A DNA stretch of 64,000 nucleotides from Nilaparvata lugens (taxonomy: Eukaryota; Arthropoda; Insecta; Hemiptera; Delphacidae), in contig NC_052515.1 in assembly GCF_014356525.2 (NCBI RefSeq), positions 21,904,365-21,968,364 on the forward strand. Direction: 5' to 3'. Under the pieces are notes generated by a model. The model was not told the DNA's origin and searched no databases. It was given only the letters and a program-made list of their open reading frames with translations. The position numbers were made by a program, and so were the translations under genes. Positions 49,801 to 54,424 of this stretch are shown here, in pieces. Within the stretch, counting starts at the first letter, position 1. The number at the start of each line of letters is the position of its first letter.

Positions 49801-51138
49801 TCCCGCCGATGGACGGATGGAAGTTTGATCATTTCATCAGTAGGCCTACACCAACGCCCTTTCCATCACCGACGCACAAGCAAAGAACTCATGTGGGCAC
49901 CATCCGCAAAAAACAAAACTATACTCTGTAGAAATTAACTTCCAACTTGGGAGGAACATGCGCAGCAGAGAAGGCATACAGAGGGAGGGATACAACGGCT
50001 GCTATGTTGCCGTTCTAACCAGCCAGCATTCCTCTAATTTCTCGCGCTCATGTTAAACTCACGGAGTTTCCTGTCTGGAATCCTTCAGTCGACTCACTCT
50101 AATCGACAAAATGACAACTGCGCTTCTACCTATCACTCTATTCGTCACTGTATTTGGCTGATCTCCGTCCATTTCTCTGCGCCGCATACTCCTCCAAGTC
50201 TGAAGTTGATTTGTACAGAGTATAAATTTGTCAGCAACCGGCGCTCATTGAAATTCGACTCTCCAGAACCTCATTCATTGTAGTTTTAACCCAGGTTTGT
50301 CAGCACTAATAAAAATCCGACTCTCCAGAACCTCATATGTTGTCGTTCTAAAACGTAGGTTTGTCGACAACTGCGAGTGGCGCTGGGAGGAGGCCTCGAG
50401 ATGGAGGAGGAGGAGCTGACTATGGCTAGAGCAATGGCGGACGCACAGCATCACGACGCCGTGTCGGGCACAGAGAAGCAACATGTCGCAGACGACTACA
50501 CTCTGTATCTCAGCGAGGGATTCCAGTCCTGCAACAAAGTGCTCACCGCAGCTTACAGGTCACAACCAAACACTATTCTATTTCTATAATAATTTCTCAA
50601 ATTTGAAAATTCTCAGTAAAAACTGCTCGTTTCCTGTAAAAAGTGAACACAGAATCTGTTTAATAACAAACTGGGGGATTGTTCAATTTGATTCAATCAT
50701 TCTTTACTGCGTCTTGAGTCTTTACTGCCTACTTGACAATTCCCACCACTTTCAGTACTATTACATGAGTACTTCGACAGATACGTGATACGTGGACATC
50801 AATACTAGCCTACCTTTTAGACAATGTCATCACCTAAAGTTTGGAGAAAAAAACACACACAATAATAACATCTGTGTCATTTGTAACATTAATAAAAAAC
50901 GAAAAAAATAATATTTGATAAATAATAAGATATAATACTTGTGGATTGAACAGGAAGTTGTTGGGATCCAGCCTGAAGGAGCAGCATTTCTGTCTGTGGA
51001 GCAACATAAGCGCATGTAGCGTCAGCGAAGGGGCGTCCAAATTTGCGGTCAACGTTTACAACCCACTCGCGCAGGTTGATTCCACTTACGTTCGCATCCC
51101 GGTATTCCTTGGCGATTACAAAGTCACTGGACCTACAG
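7884..51138 (+). CDS. Lysosomal alpha-mannosidase (GH38), 5' half, ten exons
   Basis: This enzyme hydrolyses terminal alpha-mannose from N-glycan remnants in the lysosome. Coding exons are 7884-7976, 36894-36996, 41949-42030, 44443-44628, 46118-46323, 46937-47073, 47709-47842, 48943-49156, 50359-50558 and 50954-51138. All introns are GT-AG and phases match across each junction (0, 1, 2, 2, 1, 0, 2, 0, 2, then 1 open). The 513 visible residues carry a signal peptide, HTHDDVGW (zinc ligands H50 and D52), QIDPFGHS (nucleophile and zinc ligand D174) and QHHDAVSGT (zinc ligand in the 416-417 histidine pair). Cysteine pairs of the lysosomal family look kept (33/332, 245/250, 387/443, 465/473), as do sequons at N158, N341 and N469. 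The family is usually about 1000 residues long, so the C-terminal half lies beyond the window. A 28.9 kb first intron and a retrotransposon in intron 10 are its unusual features. The Golgi mannosidase II branch is less likely because of the CGYxxC start and the overall closeness to the lysosomal branch. Confidence 0.93.
9583..9668 (+). mobile_element. SINE 3'-body fragment
   Basis: Contains 'agaggccctgaaaac' and 'gcgacctgaaaactctgaca', which recur at 16537-16573. This is a diverged fragment of a SINE-like 3' body; no tRNA-like head is visible here. Confidence 0.45.
9877..9900. repeat. Perfect 24 bp palindrome
   Basis: The sequence cgtagactattataatagtctacg equals its own reverse complement; its half-site is 'cgtagactatta'. 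Its role is unknown. It could be the remnant of a hairpin-forming repeat or chance in AT-rich DNA. Confidence 0.85.
10018..10228. repeat. Foldback flanking a retroposon-tail segment
   Basis: Arms around 10018-10056 and 10184-10228 are diverged inverted copies ('aatccaagtac' against 'gtacttagattt'). Between them lies 'aatacatgattagaaaagga', repeated at 14545 and, inverted, near 40640. The right arm carries 'gccgaaacatgttg' and 'aaaagggtacttagattt', wording shared with the Penelope-like repeats at 36592-36774 and 38680-38765. Probably a compound of retroposon tails. Confidence 0.45.
10987..11239 (-). mobile_element. tRNA-derived SINE, full length, 11 bp target-site duplication
   Basis: Read on the minus strand, the element begins with a tRNA-like head. 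The A-box-like 'tggtctagtgga' is at 11226-11215 and the B-box-like 'gggttctcaaaccc' at 11183-11170. The body ends in 'aatttactttttt'. The direct repeat AGTATTGCAGT flanks it at 10976-10986 and 11240-11250, which is a clean target-site duplication. A 5'-truncated copy of the same body with its own duplication lies at 24731-24902. RNA polymerase III transcription is expected from the internal boxes. Confidence 0.88.
12664..12890. repeat. Tandem duplication, two units of 117 bp
   Basis: Units begin at 12664 and 12781 with 'gatattttctcaactatt' and differ by only a few bases. Each ends in short runs of 'aaactgttg'. The low divergence implies a fairly recent local duplication. Confidence 0.88.
14515..14590 (+). 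mobile_element. Retroposon-tail repeat (copy 2)
   Basis: 'ttacattaaccattgcacaa' followed by 'aatacatgattaaaaaagga' and 'caacaggcctagcccaaaac' matches 10081-10147 and, inverted, 40608-40690. No coding part is attached. It looks like the conserved terminal part of a LINE or similar retroposon. Confidence 0.5.
15030..15800. repeat. Pyrimidine-rich tract (TCC/TTC/CTT)
   Basis: About 750 bp, almost all C and T on the + strand, with imperfect TCC and TTC triplets. It produces long Ser/Leu/Phe-rich or Arg-rich frames on both strands, which are artefacts of composition. Such tracts can form triplex DNA, which is inference. Confidence 0.9.
16128..16275. repeat. (TTTTTC)n / (TTC)n microsatellite
   Basis: A run of 'tttttc' hexamers passes into 'ttc' triplets and then imperfect pyrimidine sequence. 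No gene. Confidence 0.9.
16478..16590 (+). mobile_element. SINE body related to the 10987 family
   Basis: Shares 'gtcggtcccggctg' and 'agtcgttagg' with the SINE at 10987-11239, then continues into 'ggccctgaaattgatcagtt' and 'gcgacctgaaaactctgaca', as at 9583-9668. Upstream (16375-16410), 'tttttgttggtgggtagt' resembles the same SINE family's 3' part in the opposite orientation. Probably two diverged insertions. Confidence 0.5.
16999..17220. repeat. (GA)n microsatellite
   Basis: A pure GA run of about 44 bp at 17003-17046 is followed by degenerate 'gagag' and 'aaaaaagat' blocks. Confidence 0.92.
18236..18330 (-). mobile_element. Retroposon 3'-end repeat (copy 1)
   Basis: The stretch with 'acaatcgactcaaggacaaa' and 'cttcttttcatcccaattt' recurs at 23541-23632. 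Both copies are preceded by ATTT-type repeats, which on the minus strand form an (AAAT)n tail, as expected for a minus-strand LINE or SINE end. Confidence 0.55.
19137..19230. mobile_element. Diverged foldback MITE, family C
   Basis: Weak inverted ends ('gagattcgctcaaaactg' against 'gatagtttgaagtgtatc') and the phrase 'aaccaatgctgac' are shared with 24153-24250 and 43190-43293. Confidence 0.45.
19371..20080 (-). mobile_element. Non-autonomous Helitron (copy 1)
   Basis: On the minus strand the element starts TC directly after a host A (position 20080) and ends CTAG directly before a host T (19371-19374). A GC-rich hairpin (ggcgagcg / gcgagcc type) stands about 10 bp before the 3' end. These are canonical Helitron features. 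The 3' 220 bp (19371-19590) is a near-perfect foldback, because the hairpin-CTAG terminus is present again in inverted form at 19561-19590. No Rep-helicase coding is present. A 1.28 kb relative lies at 30702-31985 in the same orientation. Confidence 0.8.
20042..20075. repeat. (TA)n run at the Helitron 5' terminus
   Basis: A TA dinucleotide run of about 34 bp, expanded compared with the short 'ttttatatatatagat' at the same point of the 30702 copy. Confidence 0.85.
20464..20510. repeat. (GAT)n microsatellite
   Basis: Imperfect 'gatgat' and 'gacgat' triplets. Confidence 0.8.
20935..21180. repeat. (GA)n microsatellite, compound
   Basis: A pure GA run to about 21027 is followed by diverged blocks with two copies of 'gattaagagtgtgt'. 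Confidence 0.93.
22760..22872. repeat. Tandem repeat, 41 bp, about 2.7 copies
   Basis: Units at about 22760, 22801 and 22842 share 'attggaactatgaaaatttc' or close variants. Confidence 0.8.
23155..23550. repeat. (ATTT)n microsatellite, about 400 bp
   Basis: Nearly uninterrupted ATTT tetramers, with an ATTC variant block at about 23350-23382. The YLFI-type frames here are compositional artefacts. The array abuts a retroposon end at 23541-23632 and probably grew from its (AAAT)n tail. Confidence 0.95.
23541..23632 (-). mobile_element. Retroposon 3'-end repeat (copy 2)
   Basis: Matches 18236-18330 through 'cttcttttcatcccaatttc' and 'aataaattgtcc'. It is immediately downstream of the (ATTT)n array. 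Confidence 0.55.
24153..24250. mobile_element. Foldback MITE, family C (copy 2)
   Basis: The left end 'tagattcactacatac' is inverted relative to the right end 'gtatgaagtgtatctca', and the inner 'aaccaatgctgacag' is shared with 43190-43293. About 98 bp, non-coding. Confidence 0.65.
24731..24902 (+). mobile_element. 5'-truncated SINE with target-site duplication
   Basis: Same body as the SINE at 10987-11239 (for example 'cacgttaattgtcggtcccg'), ending in T-rich 'cgaatttactttttt', but the tRNA-like head is absent. The direct repeat TTCTTACAGGT flanks it at 24720-24730 and 24903-24913, so truncation happened at or before insertion. The short frames across it are not a gene. Confidence 0.87.
25632..25792. 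repeat. Tandem duplication, about 88 bp
   Basis: 'gcaacagatttatcagt' and 'aagaaatattcatt' each occur twice at a spacing of about 88 bp, with moderate divergence between units. Confidence 0.75.
26640..26721. repeat. Short foldback
   Basis: 'gcgcaaagtg' and 'gctgcac' at the left are inverted at the right as 'gtgcagc' and 'actttgcgc'. A related 'acgcaaagtgatactttgcg' palindrome occurs near 27050-27071. Confidence 0.55.
27300..28480. repeat. Long CT-rich low-complexity region
   Basis: About 1.2 kb of pyrimidine-rich sequence without a fixed unit. Its Ser/Phe/Leu-rich frames have no splice context or known domain, so I do not call them genes. Confidence 0.75.
28656..28709. repeat. Perfect 27 bp tandem duplication
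   Basis: Two identical adjacent units containing 'tgtacattcccccactataa'. Confidence 0.92.
28806..29010. repeat. (GAA)n followed by (GAT)n microsatellite
   Basis: GAA triplets to about 28917, then GAT and GAA mixtures. Poly-Phe and poly-His frames on the other strand are artefacts. Confidence 0.93.
31026..31303. repeat. 138 bp tandem duplication inside the Helitron
   Basis: Two units beginning near 31026 and 31164 share 'ccttctaacacaacattatt' and 'gtagtaaatttgaacatttt'. A third, partial start is at about 31303. Confidence 0.85.
31514..31573. mobile_element. 60 bp micro-MITE with 15 bp terminal inverted repeats
   Basis: The element starts CAGGACCTCCTAAAT and ends ATTTAGGAGGTCCTG, a perfect 15 bp inverted pair. 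It is flanked by the 7 bp direct repeat GATAAAT (31507-31513 and 31574-31580). The equivalent place in the other Helitron copy (about 19647-19660) has a single GATAAAT and no insert, which serves as an empty site. No superfamily can be assigned from a 60 bp element. Confidence 0.85.
35259..35623. mobile_element. Foldback MITE, family A (copy 2)
   Basis: The ends 'ctatagtgaggtccacgtta' and 'taacgtggacctcactat' are inverted copies, and internal words ('ctatcattc', 'caaagc') match copy 1 at 1218-1438. It is longer (365 bp) and AT-rich inside. Confidence 0.75.
36592..36774. repeat. Foldback next to exon 2, Penelope-type end
   Basis: Outer arms 'tataaaaatcttgtagtacc' and 'ggtactacaagatttttata' and inner arms 'agttcaacgactagt' and 'actagtcgttgaact' are inverted copies. 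A run of about 19 A lies in the left half. The loop includes 'acttgaaaatgtcc' and 'gggtcgagac', similar to the end of the Penelope-like element at 38680. It lies 120 bp before the exon 2 acceptor. Confidence 0.65.
36894..36996 (+). CDS. Alpha-mannosidase exon 2: zinc-binding HTHDD
   Basis: Acceptor TTTTACAG, donor GGAA|GTGAGT; enters in phase 0 and leaves in phase 1. It encodes residues 32-65 plus one base. It contains [18 protein letters not shown], the hallmark first motif of GH38 lysosomal mannosidases; H50 and D52 correspond to zinc ligands. C33 matches a conserved disulphide cysteine. Confidence 0.95.
37337..37586. repeat. Near-perfect long hairpin, about 102 bp arms
   Basis: The left arm (37337-37438) and right arm (about 37485-37586) are inverted copies with about one mismatch in the checked stretch ('agactggtttcgg' against 'ccgaaaccggtct'). 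The loop of about 46 bp holds repeated 'agactcag' words. The arm wording 'ccgaaaccggtctttct' and the AATAAAT context resemble Penelope-type terminal repeats. If the intron is transcribed the RNA would form about 100 bp of dsRNA. Confidence 0.88.
37912..38189. repeat. Long hairpin, about 80 bp arms
   Basis: Arms 37912-37992 and 38110-38189 are inverted copies with a few mismatches, for example 'agtagatatcccatggtata' against 'tataccatgggatatctact'. A spacer of about 117 bp separates them. Probably a foldback transposon; no coding. Confidence 0.85.
38212..38371 (+). mobile_element. tRNA-derived SINE (second family)
   Basis: A tRNA-like head runs from 'gggtggcacgttgg', with a perfect B box GGTTCGAATCT at 38268-38278. 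It is followed by a body with 'ggccaccccgtcc' and 'gataaaccgtcggtgccgtc'. It lacks a complete tRNA fold, so I call it a SINE and not a tRNA gene. The exact 3' end and target-site duplication are not clear. Confidence 0.65.
38680..39715 (-). pseudogene. Penelope-like retroelement, degenerate (RT C-terminus and GIY-YIG)
   Basis: On the minus strand, 39700-39458 encodes the C-terminal part of a Penelope-type reverse transcriptase ([20 protein letters not shown], then [15 protein letters not shown]). Further on, about 39243-39193 encodes [16 protein letters not shown] and 39159-39115 [15 protein letters not shown], the GIY and YIG parts of the endonuclease domain of these elements. Around 39085-39040 follows [11 protein letters not shown]. 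Stops and frame changes between these blocks show the copy is dead. The segment at about 38765-38680 carries 'cttgaaaatgacatcaatg' and 'aaaagggtactgag', a likely 3' terminal repeat. The element lies antisense to the host gene in intron 2. Confidence 0.82.
39716..39942 (+). pseudogene. Second Penelope-like RT fragment, inverted head-to-head
   Basis: This frame contains [20 protein letters not shown] and continues through [12 protein letters not shown], nearly identical to the minus-strand fragment ending at 39700 but in the opposite direction. The two arms (about 39548-39715 and 39765-39942) form an inverted repeat. It stops at 39942 with no endonuclease part. Confidence 0.78.
40022..40265 (+). 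mobile_element. Helitron-like 3' end
   Basis: Ends 'ggcggtacgaagttcgcc' (hairpin), then 'gggccag' and CTAG at 40262-40265 before a host T, the canonical Helitron 3' arrangement. Inside, 'cacacctgaggaggcgcgg' near 40040 is inverted near 40186-40200 ('cgcgccccctcaggtgtac'). I cannot place the 5' TC end, so the start is approximate. Different family from the 19371 and 30702 copies. Confidence 0.6.
40608..40690 (-). mobile_element. Retroposon-tail repeat (copy 3, inverted)
   Basis: Read on the minus strand, 'gaggatcaacaagctgaagc' and 'ccaaaactgttcc' match the copies at 10085-10150 and 14515-14590, with an 'aatttattcattta' margin. Confidence 0.5.
41660..41736. repeat. 40 bp tandem duplication
   Basis: 'ttaggtttatttgactcttt' and the following 'atgtaagctttaaact' occur at 41661 and 41701, essentially identical. 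Confidence 0.92.
41949..42030 (+). CDS. Alpha-mannosidase exon 3
   Basis: Acceptor TTTTACAG, donor AG|GTAAAT; enters in phase 1 and leaves in phase 2, 82 nt. It encodes residues 66-92, including [14 protein letters not shown], a conserved helical segment following the first active-site motif. Confidence 0.94.
42823..42972. repeat. (GAT)n microsatellite
   Basis: About 150 bp of ATG/GAT triplets interrupted by 'gacaattat' three times. The poly-Met and poly-Asp frames are artefacts. Confidence 0.95.
43190..43293. mobile_element. Foldback MITE, family C (copy 3)
   Basis: The left end 'gagattcacttcaaattgtc' is inverted relative to the right end 'gacagtttaaattgaatctc'. About 104 bp, non-coding. 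Confidence 0.75.
43783..43860. repeat. (GAA)n microsatellite
   Basis: AAG/GAA triplets with 'ataag' and 'aggaaa' interruptions, directly upstream of a LINE 3' end. Confidence 0.93.
43862..43978 (+). pseudogene. LINE ORF2 3'-terminal remnant
   Basis: The frame ending at the TAG at 43976-43978 reads [17 protein letters not shown] followed by [11 protein letters not shown], wording typical of the C-terminus of insect non-LTR retrotransposon ORF2 proteins. A short 'gagaagaagaa' tail follows (43988-44000). The remnant is under 40 codons, and the clade cannot be assigned by eye. Confidence 0.4.
44443..44628 (+). CDS. Alpha-mannosidase exon 4
   Basis: Acceptor GGACAG, donor CTCAA|GTCAGT; phase 2 to phase 2, 186 nt. 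It encodes residues 93-154 plus two bases, including [19 protein letters not shown] and DQMTLGL, the conserved block preceding the nucleophile exon. The acceptor lacks a strong pyrimidine tract, but the reading frame and the family match fix it. Confidence 0.94.
44912..45115 (-). pseudogene. LINE ORF2 C-terminal fragment
   Basis: The minus-strand frame of 67 codons, ending in TAA at 44914-44912, reads [14 protein letters not shown], then [17 protein letters not shown], then [12 protein letters not shown]. This is the familiar C-terminal pattern of non-LTR retrotransposon ORF2 proteins (jockey/RTE/CR1-like). No catalytic reverse transcriptase part is attached, so this is a 5'-truncated or eroded insertion, antisense to the host gene. 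Confidence 0.72.
45800..46014. repeat. Long foldback in intron 4, about 88 bp arms
   Basis: Arms at about 45800-45888 and 45931-46014 are inverted copies, with a perfect core of about 45 bp including 'ggtggttgatggtaacgtca' and its complement. The loop is about 42 bp. The right arm ends about 100 bp before the exon 5 acceptor. Non-coding. Confidence 0.85.
46118..46323 (+). CDS. Alpha-mannosidase exon 5: catalytic nucleophile
   Basis: Acceptor TTTCAG, donor CTTG|GTTAGT; phase 2 to phase 1, 206 nt. It encodes residues 155-223 plus one base. WQIDPFGHS carries D174, the GH38 nucleophile and zinc ligand. [11 protein letters not shown] follows, and N158-D-T is a possible glycosylation site. GC content is higher than in the surrounding intron. 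Confidence 0.96.
46324..46936 (+). other. Intron 5
   Basis: 613 bp, GTTAGT to TTGCAG. Its second half is mostly a family B MITE (46720-46870). The first half repeats 'aatcattcattattgat' with small changes. Confidence 0.75.
46720..46870. mobile_element. Foldback MITE, family B (copy 3)
   Basis: Diverged relative to 3818-3958 and 5714-5828, but keeps 'ttgttgcacaaaag', 'caatcagagaag' and the inverted right end 'caggcttttgtacgaccg'. Non-coding. Confidence 0.65.
46937..47073 (+). CDS. Alpha-mannosidase exon 6
   Basis: Acceptor TTGCAG, donor CGT|GTATGT; phase 1 to phase 0, 137 nt. It encodes residues 224-269, including [11 protein letters not shown] and the closely spaced cysteines C245 and C250 in FCFDTYC, matching a short-range disulphide of the human enzyme. 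Confidence 0.93.
47074..47708 (+). other. Intron 6
   Basis: 635 bp, AT-rich, GTATGT to TGTTACAG. Nothing recognised inside. Confidence 0.8.
47709..47842 (+). CDS. Alpha-mannosidase exon 7
   Basis: Acceptor TGTTACAG, donor ATCAA|GTAAAG; phase 0 to phase 2, 134 nt. It encodes residues 270-313 plus two bases, including [12 protein letters not shown] and [11 protein letters not shown], the conserved 'MGxDF.Y...WFKNLDKLI' block. Confidence 0.95.
47843..48942 (+). other. Intron 7
   Basis: 1.1 kb with the foldback at 48198-48363 and ATTC-type repeats near 48650-48720. The rest is not recognised. Confidence 0.75.
48198..48363. repeat. Foldback with hammerhead-like core
   Basis: Outer arms 'aggttgttgtcaaaatatca' and 'tgatattttgacaacaacct' and inner arms 'acaaacatgttt' and 'aaacatgtttgt' are inverted copies. 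In the centre, CTGAAGA (48278-48284), then a short stem (gacacc / ggtgtt), then GAAAC (48301-48305), fits the CUGANGA-stem-GAAA core of hammerhead ribozymes, which are known in Penelope-like terminal repeats. Activity is untested. Confidence 0.7.
48943..49156 (+). CDS. Alpha-mannosidase exon 8
   Basis: Acceptor TTTCAG, donor TTGCAG|GTAAAT; phase 2 to phase 0, 214 nt. It encodes residues 314-385. It includes [10 protein letters not shown], the sequon N341 (ENITW), DDDDFMPYG and [12 protein letters not shown], all conserved in the lysosomal enzyme. Confidence 0.96.
49395..49502. repeat. Tandem repeat, about 33 bp, three copies
   Basis: 'aaatgagatat' and 'gatattctcattcaaat' recur at about 32-33 bp spacing, with small changes. 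Confidence 0.85.
49770..49870 (+). mobile_element. Possible tRNA-like SINE fragment
   Basis: 'cgtgagttcgaatcccgccg' (49789-49808) contains a B-box-like GTTCGAATCCC. The A-box side is not convincing and no target-site duplication is visible, so this is tentative. Confidence 0.3.
50227..50375 (+). repeat. Repeated intron-exon junction before exon 9
   Basis: 'tttgtcagca' followed by 'cgactctccagaacctcat' occurs at 50227-50295 and again at 50296-50359. A third start, 'tttgtcgacaactgcg', is the true exon 9. The second unit begins with a usable-looking acceptor (cccag|g at 50294), but translation from it meets TAA within a few codons (50306-50308). Confidence 0.8.
50359..50558 (+). CDS. Alpha-mannosidase exon 9: third active-site motif
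   Basis: Acceptor CGTAG, donor TACAG|GTCACA; phase 0 to phase 2, 200 nt. It encodes residues 386-451 plus two bases. [18 protein letters not shown] holds the histidine pair 416-417, the last zinc-site motif. C387 and C443 are in place for a conserved disulphide. The acceptor is preceded by a duplicated copy of itself. Confidence 0.95.
50559..50953 (+). other. Intron 9
   Basis: 395 bp, AT-rich, nothing recognised. Confidence 0.8.
50954..51138 (+). CDS. Alpha-mannosidase exon 10 (last one visible)
   Basis: Acceptor GAACAG, donor CTACAG|GTTAGT; phase 2 to phase 1, 185 nt. It encodes residues 452-513 plus one base. [11 protein letters not shown] carries the sequon N469 and the C465/C473 pair, and [11 protein letters not shown] follows, marking entry into the C-terminal beta domain. 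The next exon is not found before the retrotransposon at 52513, so it should lie beyond 64000. Confidence 0.94.
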
Positions 51139-52512
51139 GTTAGTGAGATATAGGTACCATTTATAATAATTATCGAACAAAAATACCAAGTCAAATGAAA
51201 TGCAACTCAAGTAGAAGCTAAAAAAAACACCTTGTGTGGTTTGGCTCTAAATTATTCTCATCTGTATCTTCTTCACAAATTTCACTTTATTTTTACTTTT
51301 TCTCTTCTAATTTTGAAGAAAAATACCAATTCTATGCTCGAAAATTTCATACATTGAAATATTCTTTCATTCAACATGGAAAATTAATTATAAGAATAAT
51401 GATTGCAGGATATTGAGTACTACTGTCAAATTTCCAATATAAAAGTATTGTATCCGTCAATTTCATACCACAGGAGAGGAAAAAGTGAATTAGAAACACT
51501 ATTTATTATTATCAAAGGAAAATCCGAATTGAATGATGTCAACCACAGTAATTCGGACTCTTGTTTAATAATAATAATTATTATTATATTCATTAGCATT
51601 TGAAAAATTGCAATATCACATTAATTTTATTTTCATCTGCAATCTCCTACCTGTGGTTTAGAAAATAGCCTAGCTTACATGGACACACAACACTATGAAT
51701 CGTTTTTAAAGAATTCTGGATTCAATTCAACACTCAGGCTGAAAATGGTCTATTTATTATTATATTCATATTGTAAAGATGCAGATTTTTGTCCCACTTG
51801 TTGGGTGACATTGTGTAAAGTGGTAAATTGCAAATCCTTTACAGGTGATGCGGTATTCTTGATATTTATAAGAGCGGTTGCTAAAATCCCTATTTTGCAA
51901 ATAAATTCGCAAAAAGCTAAGGCCGTCCGGCTCGCAAATATGCTGGGTTCAGAGATGCATGAATTTCCCAAATATAATTAATCACCACAAGGTTCAATGA
52001 CTGGTGATTAACAATTCTTACCGCTGCTTCCGTGAAGTTCTGGAAGAATACCAATAAGGAAATCAAAAAGATAGTTGGCGACTGACTATCAGTAACCATG
52101 TATCCAATCGAGAATAATGTAGATCAACTATGGTTTTTTCTAGTTGATTTTTAAAATGCTCATCATGAACACGGGTATTCACCAACTTACCCTTCCAAAA
52201 TTCCTTTGAACTTACAACGCCAGTTCTTGAAGTTCTGTGGATCCTTATATGATATACTGTGTACTTATTAATGTAATTATCAATATGATTTTTCTTGCGG
52301 AATAGTATGACTATCATCAAAGGATGATAAGTAATGAATGTTCTTAATAAGATCAATATTAATTGATGCACTTATTTTATGTGCTGCTGACGAATATTTC
52401 TTGGTACCAAGACAGCTCAAACTGTATATCACGAGATGAGTTGGGATATAATAAAAACTTCTATGATTTTGTATGCTGACATAAAACATAAAATATATTC
52501 CCATAAAATAAT
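51139..52512 (+). other. Intron 10, proximal part
   Basis: No exon continuing the mannosidase frame is visible here. Short frames (for example 51679-51981) have no family resemblance. The LTR element begins directly at 52513. Confidence 0.75.
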
Positions 52513-53559
52513 TGTCACAAAGTGAATTTTTGTGACGGATAGAGAGCCGTCGTCCAGCATAAAATTAGCGAAATTATTCTATTTTAGAATAGGAATAGGA
52601 TCGTCTACCAGATATATTTTGTTAGATTTGTAGTTGTGTATACATTATCACTATCGCCGTCAACCCCTTTAAATTAGCAGCATTCGTATCATCTAAACGA
52701 TAAGCGGCTACCGAGTCGGGCCAGTATCGCTCTTCATGAAATTTCTGGAATAGAAATATTGTTTACCGGCCTGAATTAGTGTAGTAATTAGTATCAGTGT
52801 CGTCATTAGCTGCACCCTTATCATCAGCACTAGTGGATTCAAACCCTGTCACATGACTAGTGGCGTGATCGTCTTTTCAGACTCCCATTGGTCAGCAAGC
52901 CCCTTTTCCCCCGGCCTCCTAATTTTCAGCGACCCGGTGTGGCTTCCAGGAGACCTGGGAGAGAGTCAGTTGTTCGGTGGTTGAGCGTGAGATCGGGTCG
53001 CGAATCTCCTCTCCTTACGACGTTACCGACACTAATTATTATTCTATCTTCTGCTAACGTAGAATATTGTAGGTCGAGTTCCGAACAACTCGGAGTTAGA
53101 ATTCCCTTGTGGGTTTTTCTTTCTTGTCAGCTATTTTTTTCCCGAATTCGTATCACTGGGGGTGAACGAATTATTCTTGGTTTTGAAACCTGTAAGGGAT
53201 CTCAAGTTTGAGCTACAAACAGTTGAGTGGGGAAATTTAGCTAGGCTTTTAAGTAAATTATTTTTGAGGGCTTAATTCTTAAGTCTCGACTCTGTCGCTT
53301 CACGACGTTTAAGTTTAGTGCGGGAATTTGTTTGCTATTCTCCGTATTTAATTCTGCAGTGATTCAGGTAACTGTATGTTAGGACTGGTCACTTGTGTGC
53401 ATTTCCTCTTCTGTAATAAGGTAATCTCAGTTTTTAGGGGTGTATTTCCCTTATTAATTTTCATACTATAGAGTGGCCCTGTATTTTAAATTCGCTTAGC
53501 AGTTTCTGACTTGCTGTAATTCCAAGTAGGGAAAGCCCAATCCTTTTCCTAGAGAACTC

Positions 53560-53852
53560 AGGTGCAGCTTGAGCTCGTCCTCGTCGAAGTTTCTAGACTG
53601 CGACATCCTTTCTCTTTCTCTCTCTTAACTTTTCCTATTCTATAACCCTTCTAGCTCTCAGGTACAGCTTGAGGACTTCCTCGCCGAAGTTTCTAGACTG
53701 CGGCAACCTTTCTCTTTCTCTCTCTTAACTTTTCCTATTCTATAATCCTTCTAGCTCTCAGGTACAGCTTGAGAACGTCCTCGCCGAAGTCCCCAGACTG
53801 CGGCATCCTTTCTCTTACTTTCTCTTCACTTTCCCTATTCTATAGTCTTTCT
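53560..53852. repeat. About 100 bp tandem units in the 5' LTR
   Basis: Three longer units ('caggt(a/g)cagcttgag' then 'gaagttt' or 'gaagtcc', 'agactgcg', and a CT-rich 'ctctttctctctcttaac' tail) begin near 53560, 53658 and 53758. They share their 5' half with the 57 bp units downstream. Confidence 0.85.
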
Positions 53853-54424
53853 GCTCTCAGGTACAGCTTGAGAACGTCCTTGTCGAAGTCACAGACTGCG
53901 ACGCTTCCTGCTCTCAGGTACAGCTTGAGAACGTCCTTGTCGAAGTCACAGACTGCGACGCTTCCCACTCTCAGGTACAGCTTGAGAACGTCCTTGTCGA
54001 AGTCACAGACTGCGACGCTTCCTGCTCTCAGGTACAGCTTGAGAACGTCCTTGTCGAAGTCACAGACTGCGACTCTTCCTGCTCTCAGGTACAGCTTGAG
54101 AACGTCCTTGTCGAAGTCACAGACTGCGACGCTTCCTGCTCTCAGGTACAGCTTGAGAACGTCCTTGTCGAAGTCACAGACTGCGACGCTTCCCACTCTC
54201 AGGTACAGCTTGAGAACGTCCTTGTCGAAGTCACAGACTGCGACGCTTCCTGCTCTCAGGTACAGCTTGAGAACGTCCTTGTCGAAGTCCCAGACTGCGA
54301 CGCTTCCTGCTCTCAGGTACAGCTTGAGAACGTCCTTGTTGAAGTCACAGACTGCAACGCTTCCTGCTCTCAGGTGCAGCTTGAGAACGTCCTTGTTGAA
54401 GTCACAGACTGCAACGCTTCCCGC
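53853..54424. repeat. 57 bp tandem array in the 5' LTR, ten units
   Basis: The unit contains 'aggtacagcttgagaacgtc' and 'gaagtcacagactgcgacgc'. Because 57 is a multiple of three and the unit has no stop in several frames, long open frames appear on both strands (19-residue periodic peptides). I regard these as by-products. Unit variants (cttcctg, cttccca, cttgttg) occur in a fixed order that is largely mirrored in the other LTR. Confidence 0.93.

Larger units (their letters stand above)
49157..50358 (+). other. Intron 8
   Basis: 1.2 kb. It contains a 33 bp tandem repeat, a tRNA-like fragment and a repeated acceptor region, each listed separately. 49920-50220 is more GC-rich than most introns here but has no recognised element. 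Confidence 0.75.

Noticed and set aside
51679..51981. Exon 11 of alpha-mannosidase
   Set aside because: The frame does not resemble the expected C-terminal domain and lacks a suitable acceptor; the next exon is probably beyond the window.
53853..54424. CRISPR-like regular repeat array
   Set aside because: The units are contiguous 57 bp repeats without unique spacers, within a eukaryotic LTR, and no cas-like genes are present.
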